DNA of 58,136 nucleotides, taken from positions 1 to 58,136 of the forward strand of contig JAGZXV010000012.1 in NCBI GenBank assembly GCA_018378255.1, written 5' to 3'. Source of the stretch: Clostridiaceae bacterium. GTDB lineage: Bacteria > Bacillota > Clostridia > Lachnospirales > Lachnospiraceae. The notes under the pieces were generated by a model. It was given only the letters and a program-made list of their open reading frames with translations, was not told the DNA's origin and did no database searches. Of the stretch, positions 8,925 to 16,864 are shown piece by piece. A program made the translations under genes and the position numbers. Numbering within the stretch: the first letter of the stretch is position 1; each line of letters starts with the position of its first letter.

Positions 8925-9839
8925 GTGAAGACTATGAAAAAGGAAAAAGCCATAGAAGTGACCGTAAGGAGAAAGAGAAAACGGAGTGCGGAAGACTGGC
9001 TTGTGGATGGATTTGCTTATGGAATAGCCATCATACTGATGCTTTCCATCGTCCTCCCATTCATGCAGGTGATCACGATTTCCATGAGCCCTGCTTCAAT
9101 CGTTAATAAAACAGGATTCCATCTGATTCCGCTGGAATTTGACTTTTCAGGATATTCCAAGATAGCGACGGATGATAATTTCTGGCACAGTTATTTAAAC
9201 ACAATTATGCGTGCGGTGGTCGGAACGGCCAGTGGAGTGCTTGTCACATTGCTGACAGCTTATCCCCTTGCTAAGTTAAACCTTCCTTATAGAAAAGGGT
9301 TAATGCTGTTCGTCGTATTCACCATGTATTTTTCAGGCGGTATGATACCAAAGTATCTGTTGATTAAGAACCTTCATCTGACAAATAACTTCCTGGTATA
9401 CATTCTGCCATGCCTGATAACAGGGTTTGCCCTGATCATCACGCGGAACTTTTTTATGAGTATACCGCCTGCGCTGGAGGAATCGGCCAAAATAGACGGG
9501 GCCACCAATCTACAGGTTCTGTTTAAAATCTATATGCCGCTTTCAACGCCGGTAATGGCGACAATTTCTTTGTGGTATTGTGTTCATCATTGGAACGCCT
9601 GGATGGATAACATGCTCTATGTGACAAAAAACAGCCTTTATGTGCTACAATATGTGATCCAGACCATCTTAGTCAACGGCCAGACCGCTGACATGGAGAT
9701 GATGACCGATGTGGTAATACATACGGAAACAATGAAGATGGCTGCACTGGTATTGTCTTTAATACCGATTGTGTGCACCTATCCGTTCTTACAGAAATAT
9801 TTTGTAAAAGGTATGATTGTAGGTTCTGTTAAAGGATAA
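8925..9839 (+). CDS. Sugar ABC transporter permease (LplC/YtcP type)
   Basis: 304 residues with a basic N-terminus, about six membrane segments and the EAA loop ESAKIDGATNLQVLFKIYMP. It is the second half of the permease heterodimer. The GTG at 8925 has AAGGAG at good spacing; an ATG nine bases later (8934) is an alternative start. It ends with GMIVGSVKG, the typical C-terminus of LplC-like permeases. It lies nine bases after the first permease and six bases before the AraC regulator, so the four genes form one operon. Confidence 0.92.
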   Translation: MKTMKKEKAIEVTVRRKRKRSAEDWLVDGFAYGIAIILMLSIVLPFMQVITISMSPASIVNKTGFHLIPLEFDFSGYSKIATDDNFWHSYLNTIMRAVVGTASGVLVTLLTAYPLAKLNLPYRKGLMLFVVFTMYFSGGMIPKYLLIKNLHLTNNFLVYILPCLITGFALIITRNFFMSIPPALEESAKIDGATNLQVLFKIYMPLSTPVMATISLWYCVHHWNAWMDNMLYVTKNSLYVLQYVIQTILVNGQTADMEMMTDVVIHTETMKMAALVLSLIPIVCTYPFLQKYFVKGMIVGSVKG

Positions 9840-9845
9840 TAAAAC

Positions 9846-12056
9846 ATGTTTAAAAAATTGTTATATATCAACCTGTTCAGCATCACATTTCTTGCATTGT
9901 TTAATTATCTGGTATTTCATAATTTAAACAGCAAAGCGTATCTGGAAAGCTTTACGGCCTATAATGAGAGAATTACCAATCTGGCCTTCCAGAATATCGA
10001 TAAGCAGATTATGGAAGCAGCAATTGATATACCCCAGTTGTATTTTTCCGATACCCGGCAGAATGAGGATACCCTGATTCCCCAGGAAGAGGAGATCATA
10101 GGTTCGCCGGCCCGCATCCGCGGGCTGGTGTCCCAATTGGAGGAAATCCATAAATCATATCCATATGTTGCCAGTTTGGATATCTATTATGAGGCAACCC
10201 ACACAATAGTGACCGGGTTTTCCAGAGTGCATTATGTGAAACAGGAAAAGGATATTGACCAGTACCTTCCCTGGTATGAAGAATTTTTGAAAATGAACAG
10301 AGATACTGCATTTTTAGAATCTCCGGAAGGAATGTACCCGACCAAAGAGCCGGTCATAACGTATGTAAAACGAATCTCCCAGTCCAAATGGAAAGACAGG
10401 GGGATTATTGTCGCTATACATATTATGCCGTCCAGTTTCCGGGAATACATAGATGAAGAAGAAGGCACGCTGGTGATCACCTCACCGGGGGGCCAGCTTT
10501 TGTATGTGACCCAGGGGGCGGACAGGGAAGTGGCCGGGGATATCTTAAGAGATATAAAAGAGGAAAAAAGTACTGCCATTCCCAAATTGTCTCTGAAAAT
10601 TGACGACGAGGCGATGACTGCCTTTTACTCCAATTCCCAGAAAACCAACCTGAACTACGTTTATTACGTGCAGAACAGCACGTTTTATGCGGATTATAAT
10701 GTGAGAAACCGCATTTTCTTCATGAATTTTTTGATCTCTATTCTATTCAACCTGATTATTCTGGTTGCATTCTCATTGTTTAACCATCATGCCTATAAGA
10801 AGAGGCTGTTAAAGGTCTCGAAAGATGCGGGCATCGATCTGGAGGATGGAAAAGCCAGCTTTGACCATTCCCTCAACGCCCTGACCCAGGAGATATCATC
10901 CCTGAATGAGACGGTTAAGTCTTCGAAACCGCTGTTATTTCAAAATGCGGTCCGTTCCCTGATCCTCAACAGGAGGACTGAGGCTGCCTATGAACGGCTG
11001 AATCCGTATCTGAATCATGACAGCGTATGCACTGTGATCTTGTATTATCAGGACGCTTCCGGCTCAAACGACCTGGTGATCCGCCTTCAGGAGGTATTCT
11101 TAAACAGGAATGACCAGTATCACGGGCTGTTTACCACTATGGAAAAAGGGGAACTGGTTTCAGTTCTGGTGTTTGAAAAGGAGCAGTTTGAGCAGGTATA
11201 TGAGGATTTTACCAACTGCATCATAAATCTGATCTCGGAATGCAGAATGGTTTCAGGAGCTGTTTTTGAAATGGCCAAGGACAGCATAAAGAACAGCTAC
11301 AAAAGTGCCAATGAGGTATCCAGATACCGTTTTATCTTCACTCAGAAGCAGATTTTAAGATATGAAGATGTGGATATGGAACACAGAAAAGGATCCGGCA
11401 GCCATCTGAAGTTGTTTGACGCCATGGAACGGGATATTAACAGTGAGAATTTCCTGGATTTCAAATATCATTTTGAAGGACTGACTGTCTCCTTCAAAGA
11501 AGGAAATTATACCATTGACTACTGTCTTTCCACACTCAGGGACTTGGTTACCCTGCTATATCAGATTATGGTCCAGCGGCAATTGGATATGTGGATCGTA
11601 TTCGGTTATGATATCCGGGAATATTATAAACAGATTGAGGATATTGACCAGTTTAACGAATGGGTTGCGGATCTTTGTGAGGTGCTGCTCCAGAACATAC
11701 GTCAGAAGAAGAAATCTGTGGATGTGGACATGCAGACCAGACTTCTCCGCCTGATTGATGAGAACCTGGAAAATGATATCTCTCTGGACTTTTTGTCGGA
11801 TCAGTTCGGGCTCCGGCCGGATGTCCTCAGCCGCATGTTCAAACAGATGATGGGAAAGAGTTATACGGAATACATAAAGGAAAAGAAGCTGAACCGGGCT
11901 GTGGAACTGATCGGAGAAGGCCACAGCATGAAGGACATTGCCCGCATGCTGGGATATAATTCTCCGCAGTATTTCATCAAGATATTTAAAGAAGTGTATG
12001 GGGTGACCCCTTATCAGTACAAGAAACAGAAGGAGGCAGAGGAAGCTGAGAAATGA
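9846..12056 (+). CDS. Membrane-anchored AraC-family regulator with extracytoplasmic sensor
   Basis: 736 residues. One membrane segment near residues 7-27 and another near 289-312 bracket a sensor domain of about 260 residues outside the cell. A cytoplasmic linker follows, with the two AraC helix-turn-helix units near 627-728; ISLDFLSDQFGLRPDVLSRM is the first and MKDIARMLGYNSPQYFIKIF the second. Proteins of this build usually control adjacent LplABC-type sugar transport genes in response to a surface ligand, so it probably activates the 6272 operon and perhaps the divergent lyase operon. Its last 71 bases overlap the 3' end of the convergent MBL gene. Confidence 0.88.
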   Translation: MFKKLLYINLFSITFLALFNYLVFHNLNSKAYLESFTAYNERITNLAFQNIDKQIMEAAIDIPQLYFSDTRQNEDTLIPQEEEIIGSPARIRGLVSQLEEIHKSYPYVASLDIYYEATHTIVTGFSRVHYVKQEKDIDQYLPWYEEFLKMNRDTAFLESPEGMYPTKEPVITYVKRISQSKWKDRGIIVAIHIMPSSFREYIDEEEGTLVITSPGGQLLYVTQGADREVAGDILRDIKEEKSTAIPKLSLKIDDEAMTAFYSNSQKTNLNYVYYVQNSTFYADYNVRNRIFFMNFLISILFNLIILVAFSLFNHHAYKKRLLKVSKDAGIDLEDGKASFDHSLNALTQEISSLNETVKSSKPLLFQNAVRSLILNRRTEAAYERLNPYLNHDSVCTVILYYQDASGSNDLVIRLQEVFLNRNDQYHGLFTTMEKGELVSVLVFEKEQFEQVYEDFTNCIINLISECRMVSGAVFEMAKDSIKNSYKSANEVSRYRFIFTQKQILRYEDVDMEHRKGSGSHLKLFDAMERDINSENFLDFKYHFEGLTVSFKEGNYTIDYCLSTLRDLVTLLYQIMVQRQLDMWIVFGYDIREYYKQIEDIDQFNEWVADLCEVLLQNIRQKKKSVDVDMQTRLLRLIDENLENDISLDFLSDQFGLRPDVLSRMFKQMMGKSYTEYIKEKKLNRAVELIGEGHSMKDIARMLGYNSPQYFIKIFKEVYGVTPYQYKKQKEAEEAEK

Positions 12057-12891
12057 CAGTTTCCTCGAAAACGGCATGAACCGACTGGAAAAACAAAGGG
12101 TTTAAAGCCAGGGAATCCAGGGAAAGTCGGCCGCATACCATCAAAAACCTGTCTTTTTCCGGCGCGTTTGGAGCTTCCAGCATTACGGTTGATGCCGCCT
12201 TTTGGATGGTTTCCAAATAGTTATATCCGTCTTCGATGGCCTGGAGGCCTTGTTCTCCTTCATACGCATGATCCCATGCCGGGCAGAACTGTGAAACCTG
12301 TTTTTGGTTTCGCAGCTTTAACAAGGTCTCCAGGCTTTTTGAATGGCTGACGAAGATGGGGATATCCCCTCTTACCGGAATCGCATCTCCTGTGAAAAGT
12401 GTTTGGGCTTCCGTCAGATAAAAGGAAAGGGATTCTTTGGAATGTCCGCTGGTTTCGAGCACCTCCAAGGTAAGACCGGATTCTAATGGAATCTGGTCCT
12501 TATCTTTTATGTAGTGGTCTATCGTAATAGATTGGCTTAAGAGGCTGTAGAATCCGGGGATGGGCCGTTCCTTCCATTGGATATCGATGTCCTCCATCCA
12601 GGCGCTTTCTCCCCGGCAGGCATAGATTGGGGCGCCGGACGCTTCTTTTATAGCATGGGCAGCCCCGATGTGATCAGGATGGGAATGGGTTAGAAAGATT
12701 CCTTTAATGTCTGATAAGGACTTTTCGATGGATTCAAGATAGGACTTAATGATGGTCTCGCTGCCGTGTACACCGGTATCAACCAGATAGCAGTGCCTGC
12801 CTGTGATTATGTAAACATAGACATAGCGCTGGATTTGAGGTGTCAGCTGAAAGCAGATTTTTACCTGGTGAACGTGTTTGTTTATCTTCAT
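11986..12891 (-). CDS. MBL-fold metallo-hydrolase
   Basis: 301 residues of the metallo-beta-lactamase superfamily. THSHPDHIG is the H-x-H-x-D-H metal motif, TSGHSKES supplies the next His and FTGDAIP the bridging Asp. The substrate is unknown; glyoxalase-II-like thioesterase or lactonase activity would fit the fold. The start overlaps the stop of the DUF1330 gene by ATGA, so the two are co-translated. The 3' end runs 71 bases into the convergent AraC gene, and the last 20 or so residues may be a non-conserved tail. Confidence 0.85.
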   Translation of the reverse strand: MKINKHVHQVKICFQLTPQIQRYVYVYIITGRHCYLVDTGVHGSETIIKSYLESIEKSLSDIKGIFLTHSHPDHIGAAHAIKEASGAPIYACRGESAWMEDIDIQWKERPIPGFYSLLSQSITIDHYIKDKDQIPLESGLTLEVLETSGHSKESLSFYLTEAQTLFTGDAIPVRGDIPIFVSHSKSLETLLKLRNQKQVSQFCPAWDHAYEGEQGLQAIEDGYNYLETIQKAASTVMLEAPNAPEKDRFLMVCGRLSLDSLALNPLFFQSVHAVFEETVISQLPLPPSVSCTDKGSPHTLL

Positions 12892-13214
12892 AAGTTTTCC
12901 TCCTCCCCGTTGGATTGATCAATGCCTTCTGCTATGACAGCTCTGCTGTCCACTGAATTTTCACGCTTTCCGGCTATGCGGCGGTATTCTTCCGACTGAA
13001 AGCACCGGTCCAGATGATCGCGGTCAGGGAAGCGGATGATGATCAGCCGGTCGGGGTTCCAACTGCTGCCAAGGGCCGTGAGTTTCTCGGTGCGGACCAG
13101 ATAGACGCCGGAATGCTGTTCCACAATCGGTTTGACCAGCCGGATGTAATCCCGGTATTCAGATTGGGACTGAGGAGTGGCGGTATGAATGGAAGCAATA
13201 AAATAACAACACAT
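12888..13214 (-). CDS. DUF1330-like small protein
   Basis: 108 residues of the dimeric ferredoxin-like alpha/beta-barrel type. SEYRDYIRLVKPIVEQHSG, NPDRLIIIRFPDRDHLDRCF and SEEYRRIAGKRE match the usual DUF1330 pattern. Function unknown; family members are suspected of binding or modifying small aromatic or reactive molecules. It is first in a two-gene operon with the MBL hydrolase. The start at 13214 has AAGGAGG upstream. A TetR-type operator candidate lies 65 bases upstream, so it is probably repressed by the neighbouring TetR protein. Confidence 0.75.
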   Translation of the reverse strand: MCCYFIASIHTATPQSQSEYRDYIRLVKPIVEQHSGVYLVRTEKLTALGSSWNPDRLIIIRFPDRDHLDRCFQSEEYRRIAGKRENSVDSRAVIAEGIDQSNGEEENL

Positions 13215-13278
13215 GGCAGATCCTCCTTAATGATATTTATAATATGTTCTGATTAGAATAACGTAGTTATGTCAAGAA

Positions 13279-13294
13279 GCAAGTACTTACTTGC
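13279..13294. promoter_or_regulatory. Candidate TetR operator 1 (upstream of DUF1330-MBL operon)
   Basis: GCAAGTA and TACTTGC form 7-bp perfect arms around two bases. The same arms recur at 13948-13963 in front of the TetR gene. On the minus strand it overlaps a plausible -35 (TTGCTT, 16 bases before TATTCT), which fits repression. Confidence 0.65.
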
Positions 13295-13325
13295 ATATAG
13301 GCTGAAAGAAAAGGATTAAAGGAAT

Positions 13326-13904
13326 TTACTCTTTAATCCCTTTTACAAAAGCCTTAACACCGGCTTTTATATACTCCTGGCTTTGAAGGGGAGTGAGACG
13401 GTCTTCAAAGGAGGCTTTAAAAAACACGAAGCCGAAACACATGGATAGAAATGCGACTGCAAGACTTTCATAATCGGCCTTTTTAAGCTTTCCTTTCTTG
13501 TTCATCTTGTCAAAATAACTTAATAATCCTTTCTTAAATGTGAGAGGAATCTGCATGATGCCGTCGGCTGTCTCTGCAAATAATTCCGGTGATCTGAGGC
13601 CAATGGATACTTTGACAAATTTGGGAGTTACTCGCTGCATGTAGATGAGGGCAAAACGCTCTAAATCTTCCCGGAGATTCCAGCTGCAGTTTTGAAAGTC
13701 TTCAGGCCGGAGGCTGGGGCACCATTCCTTTTGCTGCATAGCGGTTAAGACAATATCTTTCTTACCTTCAAATTTCCTGAATATGGTGCATTCATTGACA
13801 CCGGCCAGGCGGGCGATTTCTTTGGTGGTCGTCAGGGAGTAGCCTTTTTCCATAATCAGGTTCATGGCAGCATCGATAATCTTTTGTTGTGTTTCATCGG
13901 TCAT
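13326..13904 (-). CDS. TetR/AcrR-family transcriptional regulator
   Basis: About 192 residues. The N-terminal helix-turn-helix is visible in GYSLTTTKEIARLAGVNECT followed by IFRKFEGKKDIV; the C-terminal two thirds is a helical ligand and dimerisation domain. The ATG at 13904 has GGAG six bases upstream and is preferred over the in-frame ATG at 13916. Two copies of the same palindrome, one before this gene and one before the DUF1330-MBL operon on the same strand, suggest it represses itself and that operon. The ligand is unknown. Confidence 0.88.
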   Translation of the reverse strand: MTDETQQKIIDAAMNLIMEKGYSLTTTKEIARLAGVNECTIFRKFEGKKDIVLTAMQQKEWCPSLRPEDFQNCSWNLREDLERFALIYMQRVTPKFVKVSIGLRSPELFAETADGIMQIPLTFKKGLLSYFDKMNKKGKLKKADYESLAVAFLSMCFGFVFFKASFEDRLTPLQSQEYIKAGVKAFVKGIKE

Positions 13905-13947
13905 AGCAGTCTCCATTTCATAACATGACTTTAGTTGTCATAATATA

Positions 13948-13963
13948 GCAAGTAATTACTTGC
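13948..13963. promoter_or_regulatory. Candidate TetR operator 2 (autoregulatory)
   Basis: GCAAGTAATTACTTGC is a perfect 16-bp palindrome. It lies directly downstream of the -10 element of the TetR promoter, where bound repressor would block initiation. It shares both 7-bp arms with the site at 13279. Confidence 0.7.
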
Positions 13964-13993
13964 ATTGTATCACCTGAACATGGAATTTGTCAA
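13964..13993 (-). promoter_or_regulatory. Promoter of the TetR gene
   Basis: On the minus strand TTGACA (13993-13988) and TACAAT (13969-13964) are 18 bases apart. The start point would fall in the operator palindrome. The rest of the region up to about 14100 shows no further gene. Confidence 0.6.
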
Positions 13994-14104
13994 TATGCGC
14001 AACGGATTTCCAAAGAAATACACGGCTTTTTGTAAACTGTAGTCCTTTGTGTGGGAACCTGGCGGCACGAGCTGCATTTTCTTTATTCTGGATTGGTTTC
14101 AGAC

Positions 14105-14154
14105 TTGACATGCTTAAAATTTTCTTATACTATAATGTAAGGTTAACATTACAT
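14105..14154 (+). promoter_or_regulatory. Promoter and candidate operator of the XRE-deformylase pair
   Basis: TTGACA at 14105 is followed by overlapping -10-like elements (TATACT at 14126, TATAAT at 14131). ATGTAA (14135-14140) and TTACAT (14149-14154) are perfect 6-bp arms around eight bases, overlapping the second -10. This placement suits autoregulation by the XRE protein. The exact -10 cannot be decided. Confidence 0.5.
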
Positions 14155-14227
14155 CACCGCGTGAGGAAGTCGGAAATGAATGCTTAAACATTTTTGGAAG
14201 TATCAATAGGTGAAAAAGGGGAAATAC

Positions 14228-14497
14228 ATGAAAAACAGGATCAAAGAATTGAGGGAACAGATGGGGATGACACAGGAGCAGCTGGGGGAGCTGGTAGGGG
14301 CATCCAGGCAGGCGATTCATGCCATTGAATCGGAGAAGTTCGAGCCGTCCATTTGGCTGGCTTATGATATTGCCTGTGTATTTGAGTGTACGATTGAAGA
14401 AGTATTCATTTTCAATCAGAGTTTGCGAAAGTCCAGAAGTGACAGCAGCAGGAAAGAGAGGAAGGAATCTTATGGCAGTACGGAACTTACGGTATGA
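14228..14497 (+). CDS. XRE-family helix-turn-helix regulator (small)
   Basis: 89 residues. Residues 1-60 are a complete Cro/C1-type HTH (MTQEQLGELVGASRQAIHAIES, given here in part as MTQEQLGELVGASRQAIHAI), of the short YozG/Rha-like kind with ECTIEEVFIF after it. The tail is polar and runs into the next gene. The ATG at 14228 follows AAAAGGGG; a GTG at 14210 is less likely. Its last 26 bases overlap the peptide deformylase start, so the two are made together. Confidence 0.85.
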   Translation: MKNRIKELREQMGMTQEQLGELVGASRQAIHAIESEKFEPSIWLAYDIACVFECTIEEVFIFNQSLRKSRSDSSRKERKESYGSTELTV

Positions 14498-14939
14498 AGG
14501 CGATGCAGCGCTGAAAAAAGTCTGTAAAGAAGTTGACAGGGTGGATGACAGAATCCGGATTCTTCTGGACGACATGATGGAGACACTTCATGAATTCCCC
14601 AATGGAGCCGCCTTGGCAGCCAATCAGGTGGGGATACTCAAGCGTTTGGTTGTGATCGATTATGAGGATATGTACTTAAAGTTGGTGAATCCTAAAATTA
14701 TCGGAACCAGCGGAGAACAGGAATGTCTGGAAGGCTGTCTCAGTTTTCCCAACCGTTTTGGAAAGACGGTACGCCCCCAAAAGGTGACGATACAGGCGTT
14801 GGATGAAAATGGGGAAGAAATAATCCTTACAGGTGAAGGCGAAATGGCAAAATGTTTCTGCCATGAGATCGAGCACCTGGATGGTGAGGTCTTTACAGAT
14901 AAGGTGCTGGAATTTATAGATTTACAGCAGGTGAATTAA
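14472..14939 (+). CDS. def: Peptide deformylase (divergent motif 1)
   Basis: 155 residues. The three metal and substrate motifs are present: GAALAANQVG near 45 (usually GxGLAAxQ), EGCLSFP near 87, and HEIEHLDG near 130, the HExxH metal site. The enzyme removes the formyl group from new N-termini. The Gly-to-Ala change and Asn before Gln in motif 1 set it apart from the housekeeping type, and the gene is not next to fmt, so this is probably a second, accessory deformylase. The ATG at 14472 follows AAGGAA and lies inside the XRE gene end. The pairing with an XRE regulator is odd for a translation enzyme and could reflect stress or antibiotic response. Confidence 0.85.
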   Translation: MAVRNLRYEGDAALKKVCKEVDRVDDRIRILLDDMMETLHEFPNGAALAANQVGILKRLVVIDYEDMYLKLVNPKIIGTSGEQECLEGCLSFPNRFGKTVRPQKVTIQALDENGEEIILTGEGEMAKCFCHEIEHLDGEVFTDKVLEFIDLQQVN

Positions 14940-14966
14940 AATATATGGGTGAAGCATGGCGCGGGT

Positions 14967-15031
14967 ATACTGCCAGGTAGGAAAAGAGCCCCGGCGTGAG
15001 CATACTGCCAGGTTAGAAAAGAGCCCCGGCG
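14967..15031. repeat. Two-copy imperfect tandem repeat
   Basis: Two 30-bp copies, 14967-14996 and 15002-15031, start 35 bases apart and differ at two positions. Both end in GAGCCCCGGCG, and the second copy provides the left arm of the hairpin at 15024. No coding sense. Confidence 0.75.
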
Positions 15032-15062
15032 CTATAAGCTATCCGGTAATATAGCGCCGGGG
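15024..15062 (+). terminator. Strong hairpin after the deformylase gene
   Basis: CCCCGGCGCTATA (15024-15036) pairs perfectly with TATAGCGCCGGGG (15050-15062) around a 13-nt loop. It lies between the plus-strand deformylase and the convergent SOD gene, as a terminator would. There is no T-run on either side, so it is either not Rho-independent or a relic. Confidence 0.5.
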
Positions 15063-15144
15063 TCTCGGCAGTTGGGAGGGACTTCATTTTGGCTCCTCCC
15101 AGCTTTTGGGTTGTGTGTTCCCACCTTCAGAATCGTTGGTAATG

Positions 15145-15648
15145 TCAGAAGACGTCTGCTGGCCGGATTACGCCGCAGGCTATTTTTTCGCCCGAATTGC
15201 CGGATGGCTGGGAGGTGAAATCATCGGCTTTCTGATGGATGATAACTGACCTTCCCATTATTTGTTCAATGGTAAATCTTTTATCATAAAAAGACATCCA
15301 GGCATAACCCTGGTTCCCTAACAGGGGGAGCAGATCACCTGCATGATCCGGGTGGGGCTGGTTTGAAGGGTTATAATGTTCACCGGTATTGGTGAAATGA
15401 TCGGAACAGTTTCCATTTTCGTGTATATGCATGGCATAAAAATCAGTTGAACCAGGTTCCTGGATATTGGGAAGGCCAAAAACCTCTGCTTCAATCAATA
15501 CGCCGCCATAGTGTGTGGAGTAGAATTTGACCAGGCCGCTGATCTGCGGATGGTCTGGGCCGCCGGTAATCCAAGCTTCAGCTTTTGGCGCTTTATCTTC
15601 CAGAATATCGACAAAACTCATTCCGGGAGTGACTTGCTGATAAGACAT
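15145..15648 (-). CDS. Cu/Zn superoxide dismutase family protein
   Basis: 167 residues with all SodC metal ligands in order: H-x-H in MHIHENG, GEHYNP, the bridging and zinc His residues in HPDHAGD with the Asp, and VIIHQKADD. The two disulfide Cys (NGNC and IACGVI) are present. The active-site Arg that normally precedes LACGVI is Lys here (GEKIACG). No signal peptide is visible, although SodC proteins are usually exported, so either the protein is cytoplasmic or it leaves by another route. It would remove superoxide in an otherwise anaerobic organism. The start at 15648 has GGAGG ten bases upstream. Confidence 0.88.
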   Translation of the reverse strand: MSYQQVTPGMSFVDILEDKAPKAEAWITGGPDHPQISGLVKFYSTHYGGVLIEAEVFGLPNIQEPGSTDFYAMHIHENGNCSDHFTNTGEHYNPSNQPHPDHAGDLLPLLGNQGYAWMSFYDKRFTIEQIMGRSVIIHQKADDFTSQPSGNSGEKIACGVIRPADVF

Positions 15649-15735
15649 AGTTACTTACCTCCTTTGATTCTACTATATGCGGCTCCTTTGCTTTTGTTTT
15701 AAAAATGGAATAAAAAAACGCTGCGACAGCCCTTT

Positions 15736-16398
15736 TTATAAAAATGCCACCACTCTCAGCGGAAACGCTTCTACTCCGGCTATGGGATAGGGAAAGGCAG
15801 TGACTTTAAAATGGCTCTTATCAATACTGTTCAGATTCGCTACATTTTCTATCAGAGGTATGTTATTGGAAAACAATGCCGTATGATTCACATGTTCTTC
15901 AGAAGCAGGCAGTTCCACACCTCCTGCATCCACACCCATCATTTTCATGCCCGAATGGGAGAGCCACTCAATGGCCTCCGTTGAAAAATAGGGGCTTAAA
16001 GAATATTCTTCCTGTCCATACCGGTCCGCATACCCTAAATTACAAAAGACAATTGATCCCTGCGGAATGCCGCCGATCCTGTCCGCTTCCGTCTTTACTC
16101 TTTCCAGAGAAATCTCCACCCGTTCCTGAATATCTGAAAAATCCAAAAGCACAGCATCACCATAAAAAGCATCTAACGGCATTTCGGCCAGATCATAGCC
16201 ATCAGGAAGAATATGATAAGGCACTTCAATATGTGTACCAATATGAGAAACCATTGAAATATTGCTCATAATATACCACTGCCCCTGTTTTCTCACCACA
16301 TTCTTATTAATCGTTTCCGCTCCTATCGTTTCCACCGCAAACTTTCTCTGAACCTTTTTCGGATCGATAATATGGGTTAAATCAACTGTTTTAGACAT
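15736..16398 (-). CDS. Cyclase-family metal hydrolase (kynurenine formamidase-like)
   Basis: About 220 residues. SHIGTHIEVPYH near residue 48 is the H-x-G-T-H-x-(D/E)-x-P-x-H metal motif of the cyclase/KynB family, and MMGVDAGGVELP and EEHVNHTALF are also typical. Members hydrolyse amides or lactones such as formylkynurenine or cyclic esters; the substrate here is unknown. The ATG at 16398 follows AAGGAGG; the upstream ATG at 16419 would include the ribosome site and is rejected. A palindrome at 16493 similar to one at 24871 may link it to the PrpR_N-type regulator. Confidence 0.8.
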   Translation of the reverse strand: MSKTVDLTHIIDPKKVQRKFAVETIGAETINKNVVRKQGQWYIMSNISMVSHIGTHIEVPYHILPDGYDLAEMPLDAFYGDAVLLDFSDIQERVEISLERVKTEADRIGGIPQGSIVFCNLGYADRYGQEEYSLSPYFSTEAIEWLSHSGMKMMGVDAGGVELPASEEHVNHTALFSNNIPLIENVANLNSIDKSHFKVTAFPYPIAGVEAFPLRVVAFL

Positions 16399-16492
16399 AA
16401 AAATCCTCCTTATTCTCATGTTGTCTTCTATGAATTATGTTTAAATATTAACCTATATTTGACGGAAAATAAATAATAAACGAATATAAAGA

Positions 16493-16509
16493 TGTTTAAA
16501 AAATAGACA
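16493..16509. promoter_or_regulatory. Inverted repeat TGTTTA-N5-TAGACA
   Basis: The half-sites pair with one mismatch around AAAAA. The same motif, perfect, occurs at 24871-24887 before the PrpR_N-type regulator. It lies 95 bp upstream of the cyclase-family gene, so it may be a shared operator. Confidence 0.4.
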
Positions 16510-16620
16510 TAATAATATTGCCATTAAATCTAGTCATCTATTTCCAAAACGCTGATTAGATGAACGGCAGAATTAAAAATTGGGAAAAACATCAAAAAAT
16601 AGAGAATAATATTGAATAAT

Positions 16621-16708
16621 TTGATAAAAATGCATAAAAAAGCGAGGCGAATATTGTGACATGAAATGAAAAACAATGTTGCTTTCGCAAAAGCAGTCAA
16701 ACTATAAT
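16621..16708 (+). repeat. Promoter repeat, copy A
   Basis: About 88 bp repeated imperfectly at 16865-16951. It contains TTGCTT (16679-16684), 18 bases, then TATAAT (16703-16708). GCTTT-CGCA-AAAGC (16681-16694) forms a short palindrome over the -35, suited to a LacI-type repressor. Downstream come GAGGAGAGGAG and a 35-codon frame. Confidence 0.65.
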
Positions 16709-16738
16709 GTGGACAAATAAAAGAGGAGAGGAGTTAAT

Positions 16739-16846
16739 ATGAAAGGACCAGCAAATCAGCCTTCAATGCTAATTATGAACAGGAAGACTGCGGCTGTTAA
16801 AAAGCATAACAGGAGTTGTTGGAAATTGAAGCAGCTAAAAAGATGA
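16739..16846 (+). CDS. Possible small protein of 35 residues
   Basis: The ATG follows GAGGAGAGGAG, a strong ribosome site, 31 bases after the -10 of promoter copy A. The predicted peptide is basic (begins MKGPANQPSMLIMNRK, ends KLKQLKR) and has no membrane segment or recognised family. It may be a real small protein, a leader peptide, or what is left of a gene whose promoter was duplicated. It lies between the two promoter copies. Confidence 0.35.
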   Translation: MKGPANQPSMLIMNRKTAAVKKHNRSCWKLKQLKR

Positions 16847-16864
16847 GGGGCTGGCAGATGCTAA

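Noticed and set aside
14114..14575. 153-codon minus-strand frame opposite the XRE and deformylase genes
   Set aside because: It is antisense to two genes with solid motifs and has no similarity to known families by eye.
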